Below, one piece after another: positions 15,985 to 24,313 of a stretch of DNA of 64,000 nucleotides (positions within the stretch are counted from its first letter, which is position 1; every line of letters begins with the position of its first letter). The position numbers were made by a program, and so were the translations under genes. This stretch comes from Carboxylicivirga agarovorans. GTDB taxonomy: Bacteria; Bacteroidota; Bacteroidia; Bacteroidales; Marinilabiliaceae. The stretch is from assembly GCF_050589845.1 (NCBI RefSeq), contig NZ_JBNGPA010000005.1, positions 222,442-286,441 on the forward strand. Reading direction: 5' to 3'. The notes beneath the pieces are model-generated. The model was given only the letters and a program-made list of their open reading frames with translations, was not told where the DNA came from and ran no database searches.

Positions 15985-16920
15985 ATGATGTTTCTTGAAG
16001 CAAAGAAGGTGGTTAAAAAATATGCCAACCACCTTGCATTAAATGAGGTCGATTTACAAGTACCAGAAAACACCATTTACGGCCTGCTTGGACCCAATGG
16101 AGCGGGTAAAACCACATTAATCCGCATTATCAACCAAATTACAGGTCCCGACTCCGGTGAGATCATTTTTAATGGTCATCCTTTAAAACCAGAAGATGTT
16201 CACCACATTGGCTACCTACCAGAAGAAAGGGGGCTATACAAAAAGATGAAGGTAGGTGAACAAGCTGTTTACCTGGCACGAATGAAGGGATTATCACGCC
16301 ACGATGCATTGAAAAGACTTAAATTCTGGTTTGAGAAATTTGAGATTCAACCATGGTGGGACAAAAAAGTCGAAGAACTATCAAAAGGAATGCAGCAAAA
16401 AATCCAGTTTGTTGTGACTGTTTTACACGAACCAAGGTTACTGATCTTCGATGAGCCCTTCAGTGGCTTTGACCCAATCAATGCCAATTTATTAAAGCAG
16501 GAAATACTGAAGCTGAAAGATAATGGGGCGACCATATTATTTTCTACTCACAACATGGGTTCTGTAGAAGAATTATGTGATCACATTACCCTCATTAATA
16601 AATCACAAACAATTTTAACAGGACAAATCGATGAAATCCGCCAAAGCTATAAAGACAACCTGATAAAGCTGGATTTTACTGGGGACAGCTCCGATATTGA
16701 AGCGAATCTCAATGAGGATTTTAACATCCAGGACATCAAAAAGGTGAACGGGCACCAAACTGCTTTTATAAAAATGCAGAACAATGCAACTATCAACCAA
16801 TTAATTGGCCACATAATTAACGATGTTCAAATTGTTGGTTTACATGAAGTATTACCAACAATGAATGATATTTTCATTAAAGTTGTTGAACAAAGTAACC
16901 TGACAAAACCTGTAAAATAG
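15985..16920 (+). CDS. ABC exporter ATP-binding protein, NatA-like
   Basis: 311 residues; a second ATG immediately follows the first. The nucleotide-binding domain spans residues 1-220, with Walker A GPNGAGKTTLIR, ABC signature LSKGMQQKIQ, Walker B LLIFDEPFSGFDP and the H-loop FSTHNM. The C-terminal 90 residues form the small accessory domain (DUF4162 type) common in NatA-like exporters. It pairs with the permease encoded 6 bases downstream to form an ABC-2-type exporter. Substrates in this group range from sodium to drugs and cannot be told from sequence. Confidence 0.9.
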   Translation: MMFLEAKKVVKKYANHLALNEVDLQVPENTIYGLLGPNGAGKTTLIRIINQITGPDSGEIIFNGHPLKPEDVHHIGYLPEERGLYKKMKVGEQAVYLARMKGLSRHDALKRLKFWFEKFEIQPWWDKKVEELSKGMQQKIQFVVTVLHEPRLLIFDEPFSGFDPINANLLKQEILKLKDNGATILFSTHNMGSVEELCDHITLINKSQTILTGQIDEIRQSYKDNLIKLDFTGDSSDIEANLNEDFNIQDIKKVNGHQTAFIKMQNNATINQLIGHIINDVQIVGLHEVLPTMNDIFIKVVEQSNLTKPVK

Positions 16921-16926
16921 TCCACC

Positions 16927-18276
16927 ATGAGTAAGATTTCCCTTATTATACAACGCGAATACACCACACGGGTAAAAAAGAAGAGCTTTATAGTGATGAC
17001 CATTATTGGTCCAATTTTATTTGCCGCTATGATGGTATTGCCCGGCTGGTTTGCTTCAATGGAAGATACAGAAGAGAAAAAAATCGCTATTATTGACCAA
17101 ACAGGAAAGTACAATGAGCAAATCACCAGTACTGAATACCTGAAATTCAGTTGGCTTGGTATACAGGCATCTGAAACGATAGCACAGGATTATGAGAACA
17201 ATGGCTTCGATGCATATCTGATTATAGAAGATGATTTACTTGAACACCCCGACGCCGTCAAAATATATTCATCATCGCAGATCACAATTGATGTAAAAGA
17301 ACATATATCCCGAAGTCTTGAAAAACATCTTGAAAATGAAAAATTAGCCAGCTACCAGATCGAAGGATTGGATGGAATCATCAAAGACATCAATGCGGTT
17401 CGTGTTAAGGTTAAGACCATTAAGCTGGGTGATGACGGTTCTGAAAAAGAGAGTTCGACTGAATTGATAATGGCAGTTGCCATTATTTTTGCTTTATTGA
17501 TCTACATGTTCGTATTGGTATATGGAATGCAAGTGATGCGCGGTGTGATGGAAGAAAAGGTTAACAGGATCGTCGAAGTTATCGTTTCATCGGTAAAACC
17601 TTTCCAGTTGATGATGGGTAAAATCATTGGTATCGCAATGGTAGCTCTGACCCAGTTTCTGCTTTGGGTTATCTTAACAGGATCCATAGTAGCCGTAATG
17701 CATAGTATCTTTACAAGCGATGTTTCAACAGTCCCCCAAACCAGTAGCATAGAATCTGTCAGTAGCCTGAATGGTCAACAAATTGACAATCAGCAAATGT
17801 CTGAGTTCGGAGAGATATTTACCGGATTACTTGAAAAACTATTATCACTTGACCTGGTTGCAAGCCTGGTTTTATTCGTATTCTACTTCCTTGGAGGCTA
17901 CCTGTTGTATGCCAGTCTTTTTGCAGCACTGGGTGCAGCACTTGATAACGAAGCAGACAGCCAGCAATTTGTCATGCCGGTCATGATGCCTCTGATACTA
18001 TCTATCTATGTCGCAATGGCTGCATTTCGTAACCCGGCGGGTGATTTGGCATTCTGGTTCTCTATGATCCCGTTTACATCGCCGGTTGTAATGATGGCAC
18101 GCATACCCTTCCAGCCACCCGTGTGGCAAATAATATTGTCCATGCTTATTTTGGTAGGAACCTTTATTTTCACAACATGGTTTGCAGGACGTATTTATCG
18201 TACCGGTATATTAATGTATGGTAAAAAAGTTTCTTATAAAGAGCTTTGGAAATGGTTCATGTATTCAGGAAAATAA
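16927..18276 (+). CDS. ABC-2 type permease, NatB-like
   Basis: 449 residues. One helix near the N-terminus (IVMTIIGPILFAAMMVLPGWF, about residues 22-43) is followed by an extracytoplasmic domain of about 140 residues, then five or more helices from residue 180 to 435. The loop EEKVNRIVEVIVSSVKPFQLMMGK is the conserved coupling segment of NatB/ABC-2 permeases. It follows the ATPase gene at a 6-base distance, forming a two-gene exporter operon that ends in a strong terminator. The exported compound is unknown. Confidence 0.9.
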   Translation: MSKISLIIQREYTTRVKKKSFIVMTIIGPILFAAMMVLPGWFASMEDTEEKKIAIIDQTGKYNEQITSTEYLKFSWLGIQASETIAQDYENNGFDAYLIIEDDLLEHPDAVKIYSSSQITIDVKEHISRSLEKHLENEKLASYQIEGLDGIIKDINAVRVKVKTIKLGDDGSEKESSTELIMAVAIIFALLIYMFVLVYGMQVMRGVMEEKVNRIVEVIVSSVKPFQLMMGKIIGIAMVALTQFLLWVILTGSIVAVMHSIFTSDVSTVPQTSSIESVSSLNGQQIDNQQMSEFGEIFTGLLEKLLSLDLVASLVLFVFYFLGGYLLYASLFAALGAALDNEADSQQFVMPVMMPLILSIYVAMAAFRNPAGDLAFWFSMIPFTSPVVMMARIPFQPPVWQIILSMLILVGTFIFTTWFAGRIYRTGILMYGKKVSYKELWKWFMYSGK

Positions 18277-18300
18277 CAGATAGAAAAACATAAACTTAGG

Positions 18301-18338
18301 GAGGTTGTTTCAATGTCATTGAAACAACCTCTTTTTTT
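18301..18338 (+). terminator. Terminator of the NatAB operon
   Basis: A 12-bp perfect stem, GAGGTTGTTTCA (18301-18312)/TGAAACAACCTC (18320-18331), has a 7-base loop and a run of seven T. Confidence 0.9.
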
Positions 18339-18423
18339 GCCTTAATGGCACTTTTAAATTTTAACCCTGGCAGTTTGTAAAGCCTATTTATGTAATTTTA
18401 GGCTTCCTATTTAAACGATACAC

Positions 18424-19353
18424 ATGAAAATAGCCATTATAGATCTGGGCACCAACACCTTCAACCTGCTGATTGCAGAACAAACCGAGAAGAGTTACAA
18501 TATTTTGGTTGAGAATAAATACCCCGCCAAATTGGGTAAAGGTGGGATCAATGATAAAAAGATCGTTCCTGAAGCAATGGAACGAGGTATCACAGCACTA
18601 AAAACACATCTTAAAACGATAGAACAGTACAAGGCCGACAAAATAGTTTGTATAGCTACTGCCGCTATCCGAAGTGCAAAAAATGGCCAGGACTTTGTTA
18701 AGCGTGTTAAAGATGAGTTAGGGCTGACCGTTCATGTTATTGATGGTCAAAAGGAAGCTGAATTGATTTTCGATGGCGTTAAGCAAGTAATTCCTATTGG
18801 TGAAGAACGTATTTTGATTCTGGATATTGGCGGTGGCTCCAATGAATTTATCATTGCTAATAAAGATGGTGTTTTATGGAAACATAGTTTTGACCTGGGA
18901 ATCGCCAGGCTTCTTGATCGCTTTCAACCTTCTGATCCAATCACCACTACCGAAATAGAAGTAGTTGAAAAATACATCAGGGAAGAACTGTCATTGCTAT
19001 ACGACGCTCTTGAAAAGTACCCGACTCAAACGCTCATCGGATCATCCGGTTCATTTGATACTATCTCATCAATGATAGCAGTCAATCATCACCCTCATCT
19101 GGACATGTCCAAAGTAATGAGCTATCATATACCTATGGAATATGCACAGGAAATGCACGAACTATTTCTCAGATCGACCGCAAGTGAAAGAAAGGAAATG
19201 AAGCGCATGGACCTCCATCGGGTGGAAATGATTGTTTTGGCCAGTATTTTTATTAACTTCATCGTTAAAGAATTCAACATTAAAGACATATGGCAATGTG
19301 CCTTCGCTTTGAAAGAAGGTACTATTTTACAGATTATCAACGACCAACTATAA
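18424..19353 (+). CDS. Ppx/GppA-family phosphatase
   Basis: 309 residues with the ASKHA fold: phosphate-1 loop IIDLGTNTFNLLIAE at residues 5-19, the IATAAIRSAKN strand, phosphate-2 loop ILDIGGGSNEFI near residue 136, and the GSSGSFDTI adenosine-type motif. The family splits inorganic polyphosphate or removes phosphate from pppGpp. At about 310 residues this is the short single-module form without the C-terminal HD-like domain of E. coli Ppx, common in Bacteroidetes. It is the first of three closely spaced plus-strand genes, with a sigma-54 response regulator 9 bases downstream. Which substrate it prefers cannot be read from the sequence. Confidence 0.9.
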   Translation: MKIAIIDLGTNTFNLLIAEQTEKSYNILVENKYPAKLGKGGINDKKIVPEAMERGITALKTHLKTIEQYKADKIVCIATAAIRSAKNGQDFVKRVKDELGLTVHVIDGQKEAELIFDGVKQVIPIGEERILILDIGGGSNEFIIANKDGVLWKHSFDLGIARLLDRFQPSDPITTTEIEVVEKYIREELSLLYDALEKYPTQTLIGSSGSFDTISSMIAVNHHPHLDMSKVMSYHIPMEYAQEMHELFLRSTASERKEMKRMDLHRVEMIVLASIFINFIVKEFNIKDIWQCAFALKEGTILQIINDQL

Positions 19354-19362
19354 CTCAATAAC

Positions 19363-20526
19363 ATGGCAAAAATATTAGTGATAGACGACCAGCGAAGCAT
19401 TAGAAATACCCTTAAGGATATATTGGAATACGAGAGCCACACAGTTGATTTGGCAGAGGATGGAGAACAGGGACTTGAAGCATTTAAAGCAGATAAATAC
19501 GACATTGTGCTTTGCGATATCAAAATGCCGAACATGGATGGTATGGAAGTACTGGACAAACTGCATTTACTCAATCCCGATACACCGGTTATTATGATAT
19601 CAGGTCATGGCAATATTGACACGGCCGTCGAGGCGATCAAAAAAGGCGCTTACGACTTCATTGAAAAACCACTGGACTTAAACCGCATGTTGGTCACTAT
19701 TCGCAATGCCAATGAAAAGAAAGACCTGGTAACAGAAACCAAGGTACTAAAGCGTAAAGTAAGCAAGACTTACGATATGATTGGTGAGTCGGAACCAATT
19801 GCCAAAGTAAAGGATATGATCGATAAGGTTGCGCCTACAGATGCCCGTGTTTTAATTACTGGTGAAAACGGAACTGGCAAAGAACTGGTGGCCCGCTGGT
19901 TACACGAGAAAAGCAATCGTGCCGGTCAGCCTTTTATTGAAGTTAACTGTGCCGCTATTCCATCCGAATTAATCGAAAGTGAACTATTTGGTCATGAAAA
20001 AGGAGCTTTTACATCGGCTCACAAACAACGAAAAGGTAAATTTGAACAGGCCAATGGAGGAACCATATTCCTTGATGAAATTGGTGATATGAGCCTGCCT
20101 GCTCAGGCAAAGGTTTTAAGAGCTTTGCAAGAAAACATCATAAGCCGTGTGGGTAGCGATAAAGATATAAAAGTTGATGTGAGGGTATTGGCTGCCACGA
20201 ATAAAAACCTGAAGGAAGAAATTGCCAACACTAATTTTCGGGAAGACCTGTATCACAGATTAAGTGTAATCCTTATCCATGTACCGGCTTTAAATGATCG
20301 TAAAGAGGACATCCCTTTGCTGACCGAACACTTTAAAAATATTATATGTGATGAATTAGGCATGCCTGTTAAAACATTTACTGATGATGCCATTGATGAA
20401 CTAAAAACCATTAATTGGACCGGAAATATTCGTGAGTTCCGTAACGTAATTGAACGATTAATAATCTTAAGCCAGGAATCCATTACCAAAGATGATGTAT
20501 TGGCTTATGCGCGCCCGATGAATTAA
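19363..20526 (+). CDS. Sigma-54-type response regulator without DNA-binding domain
   Basis: 387 residues. The receiver domain (1-120) has the phosphoacceptor Asp52 (VLCDIKMPNMDG) and Lys102. A sigma-54 AAA+ domain follows, with Walker A GENGTGKE at 167-174, Walker B near IFLDEIGD (235-242) and an arginine-rich sensor region (NIREFRNVIERL). The sigma-54 contact loop reads GAFTSA (214-219) in place of the usual GAFTGA. The protein stops about 15 residues after the AAA+ domain, so the Fis-type HTH normally required for binding DNA is missing. No HTH is encoded in the next 4 bases before aspA. It may work without a specific enhancer site or bind through a partner. A cytosolic PAS histidine kinase encoded 2.2 kb downstream is a possible partner. 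Confidence 0.93.
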   Translation: MAKILVIDDQRSIRNTLKDILEYESHTVDLAEDGEQGLEAFKADKYDIVLCDIKMPNMDGMEVLDKLHLLNPDTPVIMISGHGNIDTAVEAIKKGAYDFIEKPLDLNRMLVTIRNANEKKDLVTETKVLKRKVSKTYDMIGESEPIAKVKDMIDKVAPTDARVLITGENGTGKELVARWLHEKSNRAGQPFIEVNCAAIPSELIESELFGHEKGAFTSAHKQRKGKFEQANGGTIFLDEIGDMSLPAQAKVLRALQENIISRVGSDKDIKVDVRVLAATNKNLKEEIANTNFREDLYHRLSVILIHVPALNDRKEDIPLLTEHFKNIICDELGMPVKTFTDDAIDELKTINWTGNIREFRNVIERLIILSQESITKDDVLAYARPMN

Positions 20527-20530
20527 TAGA

Positions 20531-21973
20531 ATGAGAACTGAAACTGACTTTTTAGGTGATCTGGACTTACCGGATGATGCCCTTTACGGCATACATTCAT
20601 TACGAGCTGTAGAAAACTTTCCTGATCAAACTCCATTCTTCATTGAGTGGTATAAAGCTGTTGGAATAGTTAAACTGGCCTGTTACCATACTTACGGCAA
20701 GTTTAAGTCAGCTGCCAGTCAGAATTACAACATCAATAATCTGCCTTTCAGCTTTATTGATGATGACATTCTCGATGCGCTCATTGACTCATCACAAAAA
20801 GTAAGTGGTGGTGCTTATTTTGACCATTTCGTTGTTCCTGCAGTTCAGGGTGGTGCAGGTACCTCAATCAACATGAATGTGAATGAGATCATTGCTAATG
20901 TTTCTCTTTTGCATCTTAAGGACTCCATTGGTAATTACGATCGTGTTGATCCTTTTGAACAAGCCAATGTTTTTCAATCAACAAATGATGTCATACCTAC
21001 AGCATTGACTGTGGCGGCCATGCACCTTCTTAACGATCTTGAAGATGCAATAAATAACTTAAGGAATGTTGTTGAAAACAGAGAAGGAGAGTACCGTAAT
21101 GTACTTAGGCAAGGCTACACCCAAATGCAGGCAGCTGTTCCAAGTACATACGACCGGCTATTCAGCAGCTATAACAATGCACTCTCCCGCGATTGGTGGC
21201 GCGTATCTAAATGTAGCGAACGTATAAAGGAGGTAAATATTGGCGGTGGAGCTATAGGTACAGGGATAAGTATACCTCGTTTCTTTATCATGACGGTAAT
21301 AAAAGAATTACAACACCTTACCGGCCTTCCTATTACGCGGGGCGAGAACATGGGTGACTCTACCTCGAACATGGATCGATTTGTTGAAGTGCATGCGACA
21401 CTAAAGGCTCATGCCGTTAACCTTGAAAAAATGGTTAATGATATACGCATACTGGGCTCTGACCTGTTTGCAGACAGGGAATTGATGCTTCCTAAAAGGC
21501 AAGTTGGAAGTTCGATAATGCCGGGAAAAATAAATCCTGTCATTCCTGAATTTGTTATCAGTGCAGTCCATAAAGTTTATTCCAATGATCAATTAATATC
21601 AAGTCTTTGCGGACAAGGTTGCCTCGATTTAAATGCTTACCTGCCAATGATCGGTCATGCACTGTTGGATTCGCTAAAACTGCTTACATCCTGTAACGAT
21701 ACACTTAGAAAGCATCTTTTTACAGATCTTACCATACAAACGGTAAAAGAAAGCACTCATCCGGTTTATCTCAATCCCTCTGTAACAACAGCATTGTCTC
21801 CGTACATTGGGTATCACCAGGCAGCCAAACTGGCTAAAGTAATGAAGGACAATTCCTTGTCTATATTTGAAGCCAATAACAAGACGAAAATCATTGACGC
21901 TGATAAGCTTAATGAATTAATGAAGCCGGAGGCACTGATTCGACAAGGATACAGCTTAAATGACATTAAATAA
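20531..21973 (+). CDS. aspA: Aspartate ammonia-lyase
   Basis: 480 residues of the fumarase/aspartase superfamily. The signature GSSIMPGKINPVIPE with the catalytic serine is near residue 318, and an earlier conserved segment reads NMNVNEIIANV near residue 115. Aspartase converts aspartate to fumarate and ammonia. It starts 4 bases after the response regulator stop, so the three genes ppx-like, regulator and aspA are probably one operon. Aspartase homologues also occur beside [FeFe]-hydrogenase maturation genes in some anaerobes, and hydF is encoded 5 kb away, but the link is weak here. Fumarase class II is the main alternative; the LYGIHSLRAVENF start favours aspartase. Confidence 0.85.
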   Translation: MRTETDFLGDLDLPDDALYGIHSLRAVENFPDQTPFFIEWYKAVGIVKLACYHTYGKFKSAASQNYNINNLPFSFIDDDILDALIDSSQKVSGGAYFDHFVVPAVQGGAGTSINMNVNEIIANVSLLHLKDSIGNYDRVDPFEQANVFQSTNDVIPTALTVAAMHLLNDLEDAINNLRNVVENREGEYRNVLRQGYTQMQAAVPSTYDRLFSSYNNALSRDWWRVSKCSERIKEVNIGGGAIGTGISIPRFFIMTVIKELQHLTGLPITRGENMGDSTSNMDRFVEVHATLKAHAVNLEKMVNDIRILGSDLFADRELMLPKRQVGSSIMPGKINPVIPEFVISAVHKVYSNDQLISSLCGQGCLDLNAYLPMIGHALLDSLKLLTSCNDTLRKHLFTDLTIQTVKESTHPVYLNPSVTTALSPYIGYHQAAKLAKVMKDNSLSIFEANNKTKIIDADKLNELMKPEALIRQGYSLNDIK

Positions 21974-22131
21974 CTAGCAATCAATCAAAAAAACAGATCA
22001 AGCGTCATTTTTATCGACCAAGTTTCATATATTTATACACGTTATTAAACCAAACTCACTTTATAAACACCCATAGTTGTGAGCACCAACGCAATAGAAA
22101 ATGTAATTATTGACCTGAAAATAGATTGGAG

Positions 22132-22677
22132 ATGAACCACCCTTTTTATTTCACATATAATTTAGTTGCCGTTGGACAGGTAGAAGGCTTAATCGAAGCT
22201 GGAGGTCAACAAGTTCAATTCAAGCTGACCAACAATAGTAATCCATTACATGATCTGCTGAAAGGTATGATCAACCTGGTATTTGAACCATCCCACATTT
22301 GGGGTGAGGACAATATAAGTTGGATCGACTGGTACGAAGAAACGGGTAGTTTAAAATGGGTACTTTCGACTGAAGACGGTCATATAATACACATTAAAAT
22401 AATCAGGTACGACGACTTCTTTGATGAATCATCGGGTAAGGTGGTTTTGGAAACCTCCATCAGCATGCTTGATTTCTATTATGCCATTGTTCAGCGTTTA
22501 GATATCTTCTTAAAAAAAGAAGGACTGCTAAACTACGAGCAAAAATGGCAAAAAGACGAATTCCCATTCACCTACTTTCTGCTATTGAAAAAGCACTTAA
22601 TTGAAAAAGGACATTGGATACCAACTAAAGAGCGATTGGGCACATTAAGTGATGAAATTGACTTTCTATTGACATAG
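22132..22677 (+). CDS. Conserved hypothetical protein
   Basis: 181 residues from ATG 22132; a TTG two codons upstream extends the frame but is less likely. It is soluble, acidic and rich in aromatic residues, with a mixed alpha/beta pattern: strands in the first 110 residues (FYFTYNLVAVGQVEG, KWVLSTEDGHIIHIKI) and a helical C-terminal part. No signal peptide, membrane helix or recognised domain is visible. Its length and neutral composition suggest a cytosolic protein. It lies between aspA and a histidine kinase gene, 158 bases after the former and 91 before the latter. Confidence 0.6.
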   Translation: MNHPFYFTYNLVAVGQVEGLIEAGGQQVQFKLTNNSNPLHDLLKGMINLVFEPSHIWGEDNISWIDWYEETGSLKWVLSTEDGHIIHIKIIRYDDFFDESSGKVVLETSISMLDFYYAIVQRLDIFLKKEGLLNYEQKWQKDEFPFTYFLLLKKHLIEKGHWIPTKERLGTLSDEIDFLLT

Positions 22678-22768
22678 TTGGTCCGGCCATAATGACCATC
22701 CGTCAATTTTAGCACCTTTTTTAAAGCATTTTCACTATATTGATTACATAACACGGTTCAAAATTTTT

Positions 22769-24313
22769 ATGAGTCAAGCTCCTTCATATGATGATTTAGT
22801 AAAGCGGATCAAAGAACTGGAAGACATTCTTCAAAATAATGCCTCCAAATATTATTACCAGGCGGTTAAAGATAGTGAAGAACGTTTCAGAGCCTTATCC
22901 GAAGCGGCAAGCGAGGGTATTATAATAACCGAGAAAGGTATTTGCATTGAGGCCAATAAGAGCGGATGTGAAATGTTTGGCTATACACGCGAAGAAGTTG
23001 TTGGTATTTCTGCGACCCAGGTTTTCCATGAATCATGCAGGGAAATGGTATTAAACAATATCCGACGTGAATATGATGGTACTTATGAAGCACTGGCAGT
23101 TCGTAAAGATGGATCAACCTTTATCGCAGAAATAAAAGGACAGAATTATATATACCAGGGTAGAAATGTGCGAATAACCTCAGTACGCGATATTTCAGAA
23201 TATAAAAAAGCACAGCAGGCACTGATAGAAAGCGAAGGAAAATACAGAGAGGTGGTTGAAAATGCAGGTGATGGAATTTTAATCGGAAATCTGAAAGGTG
23301 AGGTGATTGAAGTTAACCAGGCCTTCTTAAACATGACCGGGTTTTGCGAGGAAGACATCCTTAACAGGCACATCAGGCATCTTTTCGACCCAGAGGTTAT
23401 CAAGGAGAAGCCGCTACGATTCGACCTCCTAAACGAAGGACAATCGGTGATTATTGAAAGAGATATTATTGGTAAAAATGGTCAGTCTATTCCTATTGAG
23501 ATGAACTCAAAGCGACCACATGCCAATTACTACCTTGCTATAGTGCGTGACTTAAGAGAAAGAAAGAAGGTTGAGAACATACTAAAGCTTAAAAATAAAG
23601 AACTCCTTGAAGCCAAAGAAAAAGCAGAAGAAAGTGATCATTTAAAGTCGGCGTTTTTAGCCAATATGAGCCATGAGATCAGAACACCTATGAATGGTAT
23701 TATTGGTTTTGCTGAACTAATAAAATCAGATTATGCTAAGGAAGGAAAAGACAACACCTACCTTGATATAATCATTAGCAGTGGTCACCAGTTACTTCAT
23801 ATCATCAATGACGTACTTGAAATCTCGCGCATTGAAACAGGGCAGGTAAAACTCAACTATAAAAAGTTTGACCTGAAGTACCTGATCAACGAGCTGATCA
23901 CATTCTTTTCCCATGCCGCAGGTATACAGCACAATAAATTAAACTTTATTCAACCGGATGAGGAAATTGTTATCAGGTGCGACGAAGCCAAACTGCGCCA
24001 GATATTAACGAACCTTATCAATAATGCTATCAAATTCACCCAAAACGGAACTGTTGAAGTTGAATGTGCTAATGCTAACAACAATATTCGCATATCTGTT
24101 AAAGATACGGGGATTGGTATTCCGGACGAATATCTTGACAGAATATTTGATCGCTTCTTACAGGCAGAAAACCGCAACCTGATGCACAATGGAACAGGTC
24201 TTGGTTTATCAATCTGTAAAAAATACATCGAACTAATGAAAGGTGAAATATGGGTTGAATCCAAAGTTGGTGAAGGATCCACATTCACATTTACACTACC
24301 TCTTATGCCTTAA
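22769..24313 (+). CDS. Cytosolic PAS sensor histidine kinase
   Basis: 514 residues without membrane segments. After a short coiled coil there are two PAS domains (about residues 35-150 and 155-270), each ending in the DISE/DLRE linker. A linker helix then leads to the HisKA dimerisation domain with phosphoacceptor His302 (SHEIRTPMNGIIGF), and the HATPase domain with N-box (LRQILTNLINNAIKF), G1 DTGIGIP and G2 GTGLGLSI. It lacks a fused receiver, so it must phosphorylate a separate response regulator. The DNA-binding-less sigma-54 regulator upstream is one candidate by proximity only. The stop codon region overlaps the end of the convergent ligase gene by 11 bases. Confidence 0.92.
   Translation: MSQAPSYDDLVKRIKELEDILQNNASKYYYQAVKDSEERFRALSEAASEGIIITEKGICIEANKSGCEMFGYTREEVVGISATQVFHESCREMVLNNIRREYDGTYEALAVRKDGSTFIAEIKGQNYIYQGRNVRITSVRDISEYKKAQQALIESEGKYREVVENAGDGILIGNLKGEVIEVNQAFLNMTGFCEEDILNRHIRHLFDPEVIKEKPLRFDLLNEGQSVIIERDIIGKNGQSIPIEMNSKRPHANYYLAIVRDLRERKKVENILKLKNKELLEAKEKAEESDHLKSAFLANMSHEIRTPMNGIIGFAELIKSDYAKEGKDNTYLDIIISSGHQLLHIINDVLEISRIETGQVKLNYKKFDLKYLINELITFFSHAAGIQHNKLNFIQPDEEIVIRCDEAKLRQILTNLINNAIKFTQNGTVEVECANANNNIRISVKDTGIGIPDEYLDRIFDRFLQAENRNLMHNGTGLGLSICKKYIELMKGEIWVESKVGEGSTFTFTLPLMP

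Noticed and set aside
19125..19574. Minus-strand frame of 149 codons opposite the Ppx and regulator genes
   Set aside because: It spans the junction of two well-supported genes; rich in Ser and Met like a typical antisense shadow.
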